Positions 46,103 to 57,029 of a DNA stretch of 64,000 nucleotides are shown here, piece by piece (within the stretch, counting starts at the first letter, position 1; every line of letters begins with the position of its first letter). Position numbers and translations under genes: made by a program. This DNA is from Dermanyssus gallinae (taxonomy: Eukaryota; Arthropoda; Arachnida; Mesostigmata; Dermanyssidae): NCBI GenBank assembly GCA_003439945.1, contig QVRM01002365.1, forward strand, positions 87,001-151,000, read 5' to 3'. The notes beneath the pieces were generated by a model. It saw only the letters and a list, made by a program, of their open reading frames with translations, made no database searches and was not told where the DNA came from.

Positions 46103-46879
46103 GTGATGCCAAACAATTGATGTCTCTATGTTTTGTCAAGCTAGCTGTCGATTAAAGATCGTATAGGCCTTAGATAAACGCAAAAGAAACAGCAACGGAA
46201 GCTATGACTATGGCTTACACAATGATTCACATTCACCACGCCACAAAACATTCACCGCGCCACAGCCCGTACAAACTGCCCACTCTTGTCAACTGAACTT
46301 CTTAGTTTGTACTGCAATGTTTTATAACTCTTTTACTCTTTTTGTTGCGTATTCGCCCTCCCTTTCCTAGTCTGTTGCCGTCCTCAAGATAACAGAGTCC
46401 TTGGCGAGACAAAATATCGCTGCTCGGTCTCGAGCAGGCTCCTAGATTAAAAAAATATGAAAGCCGACTATAGCTGGCAAGTGATACACGGCCGCACTAA
46501 GCGTACCCTCTGCTTTTCCGCAGACTCAAGTCTACTGATAATTAAGTCGCTTCTCACCGGCTACGCTTGGTGAATGAACGACATTATATAAATATAAAAA
46601 AAAGATATATATATATATATATATATAAATATGACAGGTGTGCAGGATTGTGCAAAACTACGACGACTCTGCTGCGACGTCTCTAAATTGACGTTACGTA
46701 AACGGTGTGTTCAAGTGCAGCAGCTTTGATTACTGCCACTGTAAGCAGGTGGCCCCGTGAGCCTTCCTCTTGCCCCGAGAGCAGAAGAGTTTCCGATTTT
46801 TAGTGTACAGAAGCACACATCCGATCCAGACACAAAAAAATAACTCCTCCGAACTGCAGGCAGGCGTTCATCATTGGTG

Positions 46880-46945
46880 CCTTTCAGATGCGCCCACACC
46901 GTCGACCGTGGCCCGCCTTGGAACCTGGGTTCGAACCCGCTTGAC
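46880..46945 (+). repeat. Possible tRNA-like SINE scrap
   Basis: A box B-like CTGGGTTCGAACCCGCTTG is clear near 46,925. The upstream box A is weak, so this is only a candidate fragment. Confidence 0.25.
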
Positions 46946-47010
46946 AAACGGGATATAAGGGCGTAGAAGGACGCTGTTACTAGGTAGAACTGTTAGGGCG
47001 TTGTACTGTT

Positions 47011-47034
47011 ACCCCCCCCCCCCCCCCCCCCCCC
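47011..47034. repeat. Poly(C) run
   Basis: About 24 consecutive C. It could form G-quadruplex/i-motif structure or be an assembly-sensitive homopolymer. Confidence 0.9.
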
Positions 47035-48147
47035 AGCCCCCCGGCTAGTCCACCGTTCGTCCAGTCCGTCTCCAGGTTCCATATGATCCGAACGCACTAC
47101 TACTGCTAGGGGTTTGGTCTTCTGCCGTCTCGAGCAAGACACAGCGAACTCGAATCAAACCCATTAGGGCCCGCGGTGGGCCGCCATCACCGCGTAACTC
47201 GCGCCGCTTCCGAGTTCGCTCCGTCCAATCTTGGCCAGCGTGCGCTCGCTGTTCGGTTGGTTCAAATCGTCTTGCATAACGCGATTTGTTCTATGGTCAT
47301 CGACATCAGCATCATCGACATCGACATGTAGCGATTACGTATTCTAGCCATCTTCTTCTTCGCTCTCTTCCTCCGCTTCTTTCTATTCTCGTTTGGATCT
47401 TGCACAGTGACCAGAAAGGGCAAAGCAGATTCACTTATATACACATCTGTATATTTATTATTATTATTATTCTGTCAGTCTAGTTAAAAAAACTGCTGTA
47501 CATATAGGCAGGCGTATTCCGCTCGCTATTTCGCTTAACGTTCATTATGTTGCATAGTTGTATGCAGCAGGCAGGCATGTCGTGTACAAGTTTGTTTTCC
47601 TTTTCCGTTTCTTTTTTCCGTTTTGTAAAAAGCGTACAAATATAATTCGAACTCTAAAAAATACTGGCAGATACTCCTCGGTAGCGGCGGCCGCCGCTAG
47701 GCGCCGCTTTTCGCGCCGTGATGAATCTTGCGCTTTGTGCCGATGATGGGACGTCGTCATAAACACCTTATCTCCGCACACAACCTCAGTTACTTGTTAT
47801 AGCAACGATATGTTAAGCGCAATACATTCAGCCTATTTATCTATCGCTAGCTAGATAGCTCACATGACTGTTTCGCCTTATCAAAGTAAAATAGGATATA
47901 AAAATTCTCCATACAAATAAATTTGTAGTGGCTTCCGTCGACACAATGCTAGTAAAGACTTAATAACTGCTACTACTACTACTGGTCCTGCGGCATGTGC
48001 GCAAACGACGACCTGTTCCACCTGTCGTCTAGCTAGTAGCTGCTCTAGACGACATTGTGCTTGTGTGCATTAGCAGAAGATGCCCGACGTATTTAACGCA
48101 CAAGCAACAGCTGCAGTTGCAACGCGTTTTCCAACAGCAGCGTCTGT

Positions 48148-49416
48148 CTATCCGCGCAAACTCGCGACGGCCTTGATGGCGGCGTCCTCGAGATCGTTCG
48201 CCGAATGAATCGGCAGGCCCGAATTCGCGAGCAGTTCTTTGGCAGCGTCGACATTCGTGCCCTCCAGCCGGACGACCAGTGGCACCTTCAGGGACATCTT
48301 TTTGCACGCGTTAATGATTCCGTTGGCGATCGTCGCACAGTTGACGATGCCGCCGAACACGTTCACCAGGATAGCCTTCACTTTGGCGTCCTGCGTCAGG
48401 ATGCGGAACGCCTCGGCCACCTGCTGCTCGCCGACCGAGCCGCCCACATCCAGGAAGTTGGCCGGATTGCCGCCGTGCAGCTTGATGATGTCCATCGTCG
48501 CCATGGCGAGCCCGGCGCCGTTCACCAGACAGGCGATGTTGCCGTCCATGCCGATGTAGTTGAGGTTCCACTTGGCCGCCTCGACCTCGCGCGGATCGCT
48601 CTCGGCGTGATCCTCCTGCGCGAAGATATCCTTCTGGCGGAACTGGGCGTTGTCGTCGAAGTTGATCTTGGCATCGAAGCACACCACCTTGCCGTCGGGC
48701 GTCTCGCCGAACGGATTGATCTCGACCATCGTCGCGTCGACCTTGCGGAACACGTCGTACAGCCGCTTGATCTGATCGGCCGCCTGCCGGACGTGGGCAC
48801 CCTCGAACTGCAGGTTCTTGGCGATCTTCACCGCCTGCTCGTCCTGGATGCCCTTCTCGATGTCGATCGGCTCCTTGAAGATGAGCTCGGGGTTCTTCTC
48901 GGCGACCTCCTCGATGTCGACGCCGCCCGCCGGCGACGCCACCACGACGGGCCCGTTGAACGTGCGATCCATCAGGATGGCCAGGTACGTCTCGCGTTTG
49001 ATGTCGAGCGCCTCGGCGATCATCACCTTCTTGACGAGCACGCCCTCCTTCGGCGTCTGCTTGGTGACCAGCCGATAGCCGAGCATCTTCTCGACAAACT
49101 CCACCACCTGGTCGGGGTCGCGGGTCAGCTTGACGCCGCCGTGCAGGCCCGAGTTGAACGTACCCTTACCTCGGCCGCCGGCCAGAATCTGCGCCTTGAC
49201 CACGAACTCGTCGTACCGGGTCGTCTGCGTGATGTCCCGCGCCTGCGCCGTCGAGTCGGCCACCTTGAAGCGCTGCACCGTCACGCCGCCATCGGCCATC
49301 AGTTGCTTCGATTGGTACTCGTGCAGATTGAGGTATCGGACGGCACCGGTGGCCTGCGCCAGCCGGCTCGCGCGACTCGCGCCTCCAAGCAGCAACAGGT
49401 TGGGCACACGAAGCAT
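48148..49416 (-). CDS. SUCLG2: Succinyl-CoA ligase [GDP-forming] subunit beta, mitochondrial
   Basis: This is the TCA-cycle enzyme subunit that, with the SUCLG1 alpha subunit, converts succinyl-CoA, GDP and phosphate to succinate, CoA and GTP in the matrix. The 422-residue protein is one uninterrupted exon. A short hydrophobic/Arg presequence is followed by YLNLHEYQSKQLM, the ATP-grasp nucleotide site (KAQILAGGRGKG), RETYLAILMDR, VEINPFGETPDG, the ligase domain (NGAGLAMATMD) and VNVFGGIVNC. GETPDGKVVCFDAKINFDDN and VTVQRF follow the GDP-forming rather than the ATP-forming (SUCLA2) pattern. The first ATG in frame is at 49416; a GTG two codons earlier is not a plausible start. The length is normal. 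The coding DNA is much more GC-rich than its surroundings, and the absence of introns is notable in a locus with giant introns. Confidence 0.95.
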   Translation of the reverse strand: MLRVPNLLLLGGASRASRLAQATGAVRYLNLHEYQSKQLMADGGVTVQRFKVADSTAQARDITQTTRYDEFVVKAQILAGGRGKGTFNSGLHGGVKLTRDPDQVVEFVEKMLGYRLVTKQTPKEGVLVKKVMIAEALDIKRETYLAILMDRTFNGPVVVASPAGGVDIEEVAEKNPELIFKEPIDIEKGIQDEQAVKIAKNLQFEGAHVRQAADQIKRLYDVFRKVDATMVEINPFGETPDGKVVCFDAKINFDDNAQFRQKDIFAQEDHAESDPREVEAAKWNLNYIGMDGNIACLVNGAGLAMATMDIIKLHGGNPANFLDVGGSVGEQQVAEAFRILTQDAKVKAILVNVFGGIVNCATIANGIINACKKMSLKVPLVVRLEGTNVDAAKELLANSGLPIHSANDLEDAAIKAVASLRG

Positions 49417-50923
49417 TGTCACCGGTGAGATGGGAGGAGCAGATTTGCCTCAGGAGAATGGCGAAACACTTAGACGACGACGACGGCGTGGACGACTTCG
49501 ACTATTTCAACTACCACCACTACTTCTACTACAGCTGTTGCTGCTGCTGCCGCCGTTAACACGAGTAAAAAACACCACCAACTACCTGTACACGGCCCAC
49601 AAAACAGACAGACTGCAAATCGATGCGGCCACCGATGTTGTTGTAGTCCACAGATAGGAGGAACCTTGTGCTGCTGCCGCCGCTTCCGCCAATGTTGTTC
49701 TCTCGTGAGCAATGTGGTGTTGTCAATTATCTGGTCGACGGACGGAAATAATAACAATGATGATGATAATGATGATGACGACGACGACGATGATGGTGGT
49801 GTTGATAAAGCCGGTAAACACCAATGCGGCTGAGTGCAGATGGAGCGTTGGATGGCCGGCCAAAACAAGTGGGACACTGATGTTATAGTAATCGCCGTCG
49901 TCATCATCATATTCATCTTCAGCAGCTGATGCTGCCGCCGCAAGCCTTCTCTCTAAGGGACAATTGCGCGAACAAGTTGCATTCGAACCGATTGGATGAT
50001 GACTATATATATATATATTTATATAGACCAAGGTCGGCCTGAATGAGGCCAGCCAACGAACTTTGGGTTTGGGTTTGTCCTCAGGGTCGATTCATTCGAG
50101 GGAACGTATCTTGTTGGTTAGTCGAAGTTGGAAGTTGTAGGAGTCGCGCGACCGAGACGATCATATGGTGGAAGCACCAAAATTCCACCTATGTTTGGAC
50201 GTGGTTAGGCATGCGCGGTTTTGCGTCTTTAGGCGTATTTCTCTTACCTGGCAACGAGGCGTCTTTGGGGCACACCGAGCCGACAACCGACATGAACACC
50301 ACACGACCACACAACATTGACCGTTCGCGCACCGGTGAGCCAGCGATGTGCTCTTTCTTCTCTCTTTTGCTAGTCCACCGAAATCCTCCAACCAGCCCCG
50401 TAGTACCCGGTCTGCACGATCTTATTCCGAACTTTAGAACAAAGTAACTAGAAATGTTTGTTTATATTCTTTGTTGTTGACCGCGCAGCGCGCAATTTTC
50501 AAAAATGACGCTCGCCTGTTAGCAGAGGGCCGGGAGCAGACCACCATCTATTTGCCACTGCGTACTTTGTATATGGCCATTTGTCTTCGTCCAAAGCAAA
50601 ATGGTAGTCGCGCCGAGTGGCCAAATGAATTTTTTGACGAGCAAGTGTGCTGAAAAACAATCAAGCGTGAGCAACATTACAAGTGAGAACGTGTACTGAG
50701 TTTTGGGTGCGTGAACCGGCCGTCGCCGATTAGTCGCGCGAGACTCTTAGGGACCCGTTAGAAACAGGCGTTTAGTTGTGGACCAAAAAAAATCTTGTCT
50801 CATTGCAGCAGAACAAGGTGAACACAAAAGCCTTCGCTCGTCTTTAGTGATACTGTGGTGGGCTTACGTGAGTTGAGGAGTCGACACTTCTACAGACGGA
50901 CATCATAACGCTAACCTCCTACA
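49417..50923. promoter_or_regulatory. Divergent SUCLG2-SBDS upstream region
   Basis: The 1.5 kb between the two starts contains CAN/GAC/ATG triplet runs (49,440-49,960), a short (TA)n at 50,005-50,017 and then GC-balanced unique DNA. Promoters of both genes must lie here, possibly shared. I identified no TATA box with confidence. Confidence 0.45.
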
Positions 50924-51142
50924 ATGCCGCAATCATCGAAAGGGCAGACCTGCACACCGACCAATATTGCGGTTATGCGACTCAAAAAAGATGGCCATCG
51001 CTTCGAGATTGCCTGCTATAAGAATAAGGTGGTCTCATGGCGCGATAAAGTTGAGAAGGATCTCGATGAAGTTCTACAGATGCAAGTTGTTTACACGAAC
51101 GTGTCGAAAGGACAGGTACAAACACTGAATAAATTTATCGAC

Positions 51143-51192
<50 letters not shown>

Positions 51193-51979
51193 TTTTTTTT
51201 AACTAAGTATATATATTTTTATCTTTGTTTAGCGTGCGGGACTAGGGGCTTACGTATATATTGATTCACATAGCTTCTCAGGTTCGAATTATGAGCTTAG
51301 TGACAAATATATTTCAAGAAATATACTTCCTGCGTAGAACACATTTGAGGAGTGATTGATGAAGCCTTTTGGTAGTAAGATTCGAAGTCAAGTAACGAAT
51401 TATTGATATTTTCAGGTAGCGAAAACAGAGGATCTGATAAAGTGTTTCGGTAGTGAAGACCAGACCAAGATTTGCGAAGAGATCCTTTTAAAGGGAGAGC
51501 TGCAGGTATCAGATAAAGAGCGACACTCAGAGCTCGAGTCAACATTCAAGGACATTGCCAACATTGTCGCGAACAAGACAATTAATCCGGATACGAAGCG
51601 ACCCTATCCTGTAACGATCATTGAAAAATCGATGAAGGACGCGCACTTTTCCGTGAAGCCCAATCGAACAGCGAAACAGCAAGCTCTCGAGGTTATCCAC
51701 ATGCTTCGCGGAGTTATTACCTTGCAACGATGCCAGATGAAGCTACGAATCGTTGTGCCTTCAGGAAAGGTATTGAGCTTCAGAGATCGCCTGAGAGCGT
51801 TGGCGTCAAATATCGAGTTGGATCAGGTCGGCAGTAGTGGAGAGCTTGAAATGGTATTCCTCACGGACCCGGGTAACTACCGAGCTCTAGATGAACTCGT
51901 TACAAATGAGACCAAAGGCAAGGGTAAACTTGAAGTTCTCAGTCTCAAAGAGGTGGCTGATGGAGACGAACTTATCTAG
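50924..51979 (+). CDS. SBDS: Ribosome maturation protein SBDS, complete, two exons
   Basis: SBDS works with the GTPase EFL1 to release eIF6 from late cytoplasmic pre-60S subunits. The exons are 50924-51115 (64 codons) and 51416-51979 (187 codons plus stop), separated by a 300-bp phase-0 intron with donor CAG/GTACAA and acceptor ATTTTCAG. The 251-residue product has the three family domains at normal length: an N-terminal FYSH domain ([30 protein letters not shown]), the central helical domain ([34 protein letters not shown]) and the C-terminal ferredoxin-like domain ([24 protein letters not shown]). The start at 50924 lies in CTACAATGCC. It is divergent from SUCLG2, with 1.5 kb between the two starts. 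The intron contains (TA)n and a possible SINE scrap. No clear AATAAA was seen just after the stop, where (TTA)n follows. Confidence 0.96.
51144..51192. repeat. (TA)n in the SBDS intron
   Basis: Imperfect TA array starting about 28 bp after the donor of the 300-bp intron. Confidence 0.9.
51215..51300 (+). repeat. Possible SINE scrap in the SBDS intron
   Basis: AGCGTGCGGGACTAGGGGC (box A-like) and CAGGTTCGAATTATGAG (box B-like) occur about 40 bp apart, just downstream of (TA)n, inside the 300-bp SBDS intron. The match is suggestive only. Confidence 0.3.
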
Positions 51980-52112
51980 TAGGAACGGCCGCGACATGTA
52001 TAGCCAAAATACCTGGCCGGTTTGTTTACAAGGGTAATTAATTTTATTATTATTATTATTATTATTCGATGGATTTATTATTCGCTATTATTATTTATCG
52101 CAAAAAACAAAA

Positions 52113-52154
52113 CAAAAAATATATATATATATATATATATAAATATATATATAC
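52113..52154. repeat. (TA)n microsatellite
   Basis: About 20 TA units downstream of SBDS. Confidence 0.9.
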
Positions 52155-52811
52155 CACACCAAGGTTTGGGTAAACACAAACGTGCAGTGTAACAATGCCT
52201 TGAAATATATGAGCCGGTTTCCAAGCTACAAAGTGACACAAAATGCTTGTTGTCCCTTGCGAAACACCTAGGGCGCAATAACACAAACCTTGTGCACTGT
52301 TTGGAGACACGTAATTCATTTGGCTCATGCAAGCCAATAGTGAGAGACTACATAGTGGAGCCCGTGTACGGCGTAGCGCACAATAAGGTGCCGATTGAAA
52401 TTTCCTACGCCCTATCCATGCGTTGGGTAGCATTGGTCTAGTCTGATAAAATCTAAAAAAATGTCCGCTATTTCATCGCCATATTCTTTGATGAAGGTAT
52501 TGTAGGCCGCTGTTGTTGGATAGCCAAATAATTTTGAAAGGCCGAAACACTAAATTAAATTTCTTATATTTAATCTGCATGGTATTAAATTACATATGCT
52601 GTGAAGACGCCCTAAACAAACTGTTATGACCTCAGCTAAATAAAGCCTTGCTTTGGCTCGAACGGAGTGTGAACAGCGCCGTTGTCCATAGTCGTTATGT
52701 GTCTTGCATTTGCTAGTTCAATAGTATTTTCAAGACGATTACCTTATTTTATGCTAAGAAGCCAGTAAAAACTGATCAAGAGAATAGAGTAGGAAAGATG
52801 ATCGACGATTA

Positions 52812-52848
<37 letters not shown>

Positions 52849-52859
52849 CATACATAATG

Positions 52860-53019
52860 TGGCATTTATATGACGCGTTTGGCTGAGATTGGTTCCTCCT
52901 TAATATCAATATTTAAAACAGTGGCTATAATTTAATTACTATCCACTAAATTTGCATATGTTTTAAATATTTATATTAACGAGGAAATAACCTCAGCCAA
53001 AAGTGTCATATAAATTCCA
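52860..53019. repeat. Foldback element: 61-bp inverted arms
   Basis: The arms 52860-52920 and 52959-53019 are inverted copies of equal length with, by my count, 8 mismatches and no gaps, around a 38-nt spacer. Shared blocks include TTTATATGAC, TTTGGCTGAG and AATATTTAAAACA. It lies 3' of SBDS, just right of a (TA)n array. It could be a small foldback/MITE element or a transcribed long hairpin. Confidence 0.85.
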
Positions 53020-53405
53020 CAGTACAAACGCTAGGTACACATTAAACCACTTAAACATTACCTACCAATCACTGTACATACAAGAAGTTCTGAGACGGAT
53101 TAAGTTCCAATTGTATCCATGTGCACAATTACCGTTCGTCGGTATGCACTAGTTGTGCGATACTCTTTGGTACTATTATGTTCAATGTAAGTCAGTATTG
53201 AGCTACCGCATCCAGGCAAGCATGTGTGCTGTAGAAATTTAGGCCGCAACGTATCTCCTCTTCGAGAATCATATTTTCTAATGCGTGGCAGATAACAGCC
53301 GGCAGTTGCTTAGCACTGTTTTCACAGCAAAGTTTATCAACCTGATGCCCGACATAACAAACAGAGTTCATGGAAGTTGCATTCCAACGTTTTCGTCTTC
53401 ACACA

Positions 53406-53447
<42 letters not shown>

Positions 53448-54532
53448 CCTACTGTCACTGTCTGTTCAAATACCAAACTAAACAACGAAATGTGTATGTT
53501 CGGAACCGTCTGTTTAGAGCACTATTTCGAGCTAACGGTTGCATGCTGAATTTACTAGAAGAGTTATCCAAAACAGTGTAATTCGTATCCCGTTCTTAGA
53601 TGCGCATGCAGCATTTAAGCTCTCAAGTAGGCAAAAGCACCTTATACAAGGATGCAAAGTAAACAGAGATTTGTCTCCAATGCGTGCAGTCCGATCCACT
53701 AGATGTAGAAGATTACTGTGTAATTGATAATATCTGCATCATTTATTATTCCTCATGTTATTCTAATTAGCATTCTAAAACTACTACTAATAATAATACC
53801 AATAATAATAATAGAAAATGTGTGTTTGTTTGTATGAGGTGAAATCACAGCATTGACGTCACGATGACTGTCTTTGTGGTGAAAATAGGCCGTCAAACTT
53901 GATCGCGTTCACAAATTACAGCCCGACATGAGGACAATCGATATCTGGTTGACCTACTTTTTCACCGTAGTCATCACCATTATTTATACTTATTATCTGT
54001 CGTTTTCACGTCTCATCAATTGATACATTATCCGTCGTCAGATCTGACTGGATACAGTTCTTTATACAAACATCTCCTGCTCTGGGAACGTTTCTCATAC
54101 GCTTTCCTGTGCAGAAATGCTTCACCGGCATAGCTGGTCGGCCATCGTCGTTTTACAAATATACTTTACATACTAGGCGCCAAGTCTGCACCAGCGAACA
54201 CTTCCGCTGCTCGAGAATTAGACTATCAATACAAATAAATCAAAGCTTTACCATTTTGTTCTCTCTTTCTCTATCTATTTCTGCCCTTAAACGTGATCTA
54301 CCGTTTCGGTGGAAGAGGCAATGTAATGACTAATGAATGTGTCCCGCCAAACTGGACAAGAACGTATAGGTTGTGTTTATGATCCGCGCGTACATCAGGC
54401 ATCTAATTTCACATGTTCAAACAGGGAAATGCCGATTTACTCAGAACCAATGTATTGCAATACTTCGTTCTTCATTCTAACGCCAACGACAACAGTATGA
54501 TAGAAGCTGTCGGACAGCAAACCAACGGGGCC
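53020..54532. other. Intergenic DNA between SBDS and JMJD6, nothing else recognised
   Basis: AT-rich, with (TA)n at 53,409-53,440 and AAT triplets near 53,788-53,812. The genes are convergent here, so 3'UTRs are expected; no clear polyadenylation signal was fixed for either. Confidence 0.5.
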
Positions 54533-56083
54533 TTATTTTACAGCAGCGGTATTAGGACTCATAACCATCTTGGCCACAGCAGCAGCAGCCGCCGAAGAAG
54601 TAGCCGTACTAGGAGCAGTGCTAATTGTTGATGTTGCTGCAGTTGTTGTCGATGATGAGGAAAGAGATGATACTGATGTTGCTGTCGTCGTCGTCGTCGC
54701 TAAACTCCCGACGGAAGAGGCCTCCAGAAGACCTTGTCTGCTGTTCTGCTCCGTTCGTACGGTCTTGTGCTCCGCCGTGCGTCCGCTAGCCGAAGTCCGA
54801 GCTCCGCCATCGTCGGTCCGGACAGCCCCGGCGGGCCGGCGTCGGCGGCATGGCCCCTCGCTGTCCTCGTCGTTGTTGCACTCGCAGCTTCGCCGGCGTT
54901 TCTTTTTCCGCTTCTTCTCGGCCAGCGACTCCTTGCCGGAGTCCGACTCGCAGCTACTGCAGCAGCTGTCGTCGTCTTCGTCGTCATCCGAGCTGCTCGA
55001 CGAACTGTCGCCGCCCGACGAGTCCGACGCGACGCCGCACTGCTCGTTGACGTTGATCTGGTCGGCGACCGCGGCCAGCTCGGGCAGCTGCACTCGCAGC
55101 TCGGCCAGCCACTTCTTGCTGAGCTTCGGCCGGCCGCGGGCCGTCTTGTGCCAGACGATGGGGAAGTTCGTCACCGAGCAGAAGTTCTGCGTGACGGCGA
55201 TCGTCGTGTCGATGTTGAGCACGACGTGCCACCACCCGCCCGGCACGAACACCGTGTCGCCCGGGCCCTGGAGGATCTCGAGCGGCCGGTACTGTGGCGG
55301 CCAGTCGGGCCGCTTCGTTTTCGGATAGATGATGTCGTACCACGCGACAGCTTCGTCGTTCTGCTTGCCGCCCTCCTCGGGCCGCAGCTTGATCAGCTCG
55401 CGTGGCGTGTCGGTGGGGAACAGGCACCAGCGTTTGTGGCCGACGACGAGCGAGTTCCATGCCGACGTGCCCAGCGGGTCGATGTGGATCCCGGTGCCGG
55501 ATCGGGCCGAGCCCATCACGAACCAGCGGTAGGGCGGGCGGCTCCTCTCCGAGGCGTACTGAAACAGGTCGTCGCGAAAGTAGATCGGTATCTCGTAGTC
55601 TTCGAGCAGCTTCTTCTTGCGCGGGTGCTCTCCAAAGTTGCCGTCGAATATGTACAGCGGACTGTCGTCGCGGTTATTGTTCATGTAGTGAACGAAGTAC
55701 TTCATCTTCATCTTTACGCTGTAGCCGTCGTTGTCTTCGCCACATTTGAATTTCTGATTCCGGTACTTGCGGTCGACCCGCTGCTCGGTCCATTTGTATG
55801 ACGCTTTCCAGTTGTCAGTGCAGCCCTTGATTACTACGGGCTTGTAGGGTTTCTCGAACTCCTCGATGAACCGTTCGGGAGGATAGTCCTTGACATGGAT
55901 ACGCGGGACGTTGTCGTTCACTGATTTTGGATCAACCAATTCTGGCTTCCACGCATAGCCTAGCTTCTCCCATGAATCCTCAGTCTCACCAGTTCGGGCA
56001 GCCAATTCTGGTCGGGCCTTGAGCTTCACTTCCACGATGCGTTTGTGACCGCGACGCGAAAGCCGATCGGTATCCGAATCCAT
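54533..56083 (-). CDS. JMJD6: JmjC domain protein JMJD6 (arginine demethylase / lysyl hydroxylase), main exon
   Basis: This is a nuclear Fe(II)/2-oxoglutarate oxygenase best known for lysyl 5-hydroxylation of splicing factors and reported arginine demethylation. It has 516 residues from the ATG at 56083. The core matches the family: [79 protein letters not shown] and [10 protein letters not shown]. The iron ligands H200, D202 (HID) and H286 (WWH) are present. The C-terminal tail is about 110 residues longer than in human JMJD6 (403 aa). It holds a Ser run, an Asp/Glu run, a Cys cluster (CCSSC), a Lys/Arg patch (KKRKKKRRR) and then a Thr/Ser/Ala-rich end. The bases just before the ATG (TTTCCAG) resemble a splice acceptor, so a 5' exon probably exists. 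Confidence 0.94.
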   Translation of the reverse strand: MDSDTDRLSRRGHKRIVEVKLKARPELAARTGETEDSWEKLGYAWKPELVDPKSVNDNVPRIHVKDYPPERFIEEFEKPYKPVVIKGCTDNWKASYKWTEQRVDRKYRNQKFKCGEDNDGYSVKMKMKYFVHYMNNNRDDSPLYIFDGNFGEHPRKKKLLEDYEIPIYFRDDLFQYASERSRPPYRWFVMGSARSGTGIHIDPLGTSAWNSLVVGHKRWCLFPTDTPRELIKLRPEEGGKQNDEAVAWYDIIYPKTKRPDWPPQYRPLEILQGPGDTVFVPGGWWHVVLNIDTTIAVTQNFCSVTNFPIVWHKTARGRPKLSKKWLAELRVQLPELAAVADQINVNEQCGVASDSSGGDSSSSSSDDDEDDDSCCSSCESDSGKESLAEKKRKKKRRRSCECNNDEDSEGPCRRRRPAGAVRTDDGGARTSASGRTAEHKTVRTEQNSRQGLLEASSVGSLATTTTTATSVSSLSSSSTTTAATSTISTAPSTATSSAAAAAVAKMVMSPNTAAVK

Positions 56084-56731
56084 CTGGAAACCATTACGCG
56101 AAACAATCACAAAACCAAATGCTTAAAAAAACGCAAATATCGACTTAACGTAGGTGGGTTGCACCTATTCATCACTTGTACATATTGTAGACCATTTTTT
56201 TGCAATTTTTCATCGTCCACATGAAGCAACTGGCGCGATGCTTACAGCGCAGCCTGTCATCAAAGTAAAATCGAATCATGCAACTTGCATCTATATTTAA
56301 GTTTCGTCCTCAGCTGCCAAAACTGCCGCAGTTAGCTACTGTAATCTCTACAGAACAAATATAAGGATACGCGATACTATCGCCTTGCGTGTTTTAAATA
56401 CCAGCTCAGTGTCTCTACAAGAATCTAAGGAATGTACACTGATATTTAAGCGCAGTGACCAAATGATGGAACCATATTTGACCACACCAAATTTACTTGC
56501 TTTCATTTGCGATATGACTAGAGTAGACATTCGATCAGACTCCGCGGCAAGTGTTGAATATGTAGCGACATTTCTTATCTTGGCGGCAATTAAAAATTGG
56601 AAAAAAAAATACATTATAAATTCCCTGATGCTATACGTTTAACCCTAACGTCACTGACGCCCCCCTCCTTTGATCCACTGGAGTAATATCACAATCGCTA
56701 TCCAACTTTAAATGATAAGTTTGTTAAAAGA

Positions 56732-56765
56732 AGTTGGTGTGTTCACACAAGTGAACACACCAACT
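56732..56765. other. Perfect 15-bp-stem hairpin upstream of JMJD6
   Basis: AGTTGGTGTGTTCAC and its exact inverse surround an ACAA loop. It sits in the proposed first intron of JMJD6. It could be a cruciform, a short palindromic repeat or a structured intronic RNA; nothing in the sequence decides. Confidence 0.6.
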
Positions 56766-57029
56766 AGTAACAATCGAAAGCTCCTGACTATCGCAGGTCT
56801 ATTATTCATCATCGTTATCAATCATATTCATAAAACAACGTGTCACATGCGTTTAGCAGTAGGTACAAAGTGCTAGATGCGACTGTACAGTAATCAGATC
56901 AACATTCGTAGAAATAAGAATTGTGCGAAAGTAGATTCGTTCGCCAACGAACGGCCTTCATGTCGCCGTGTATTATTATAGTTCACTGTACTCATCTACA
57001 CAACTAGTGCACAACAGTTGCAACCAACA

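Larger units (their letters stand above)
41060..48140. other. Intergenic DNA between OXSM and SUCLG2
   Basis: Holds the hairpin at 41.7 kb, a GA run (44,821-44,835), GATA repeats (45,492-45,508), (TA)n (46,050-46,100; 46,606-46,627), the SINE-like scrap at 46.9 kb and a C run of about 24 nt (47,011-47,034). Open frames of 60-150 codons are present on both strands, but none shows motifs. Confidence 0.5.

Noticed and set aside
48205..49428. A 407-codon plus-strand open frame antisense to SUCLG2
   Set aside because: It mirrors the GC-rich SUCLG2 coding sequence codon for codon. Its residues are Leu/Arg/Asp/Val/His-rich with no family motif, while the minus strand is an unmistakable SUCLG2.
54570..55801. 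Long plus-strand open frames (252 and 355 codons) over JMJD6
   Set aside because: Antisense shadows of a GC-rich gene. The minus strand carries the full JmjC domain.
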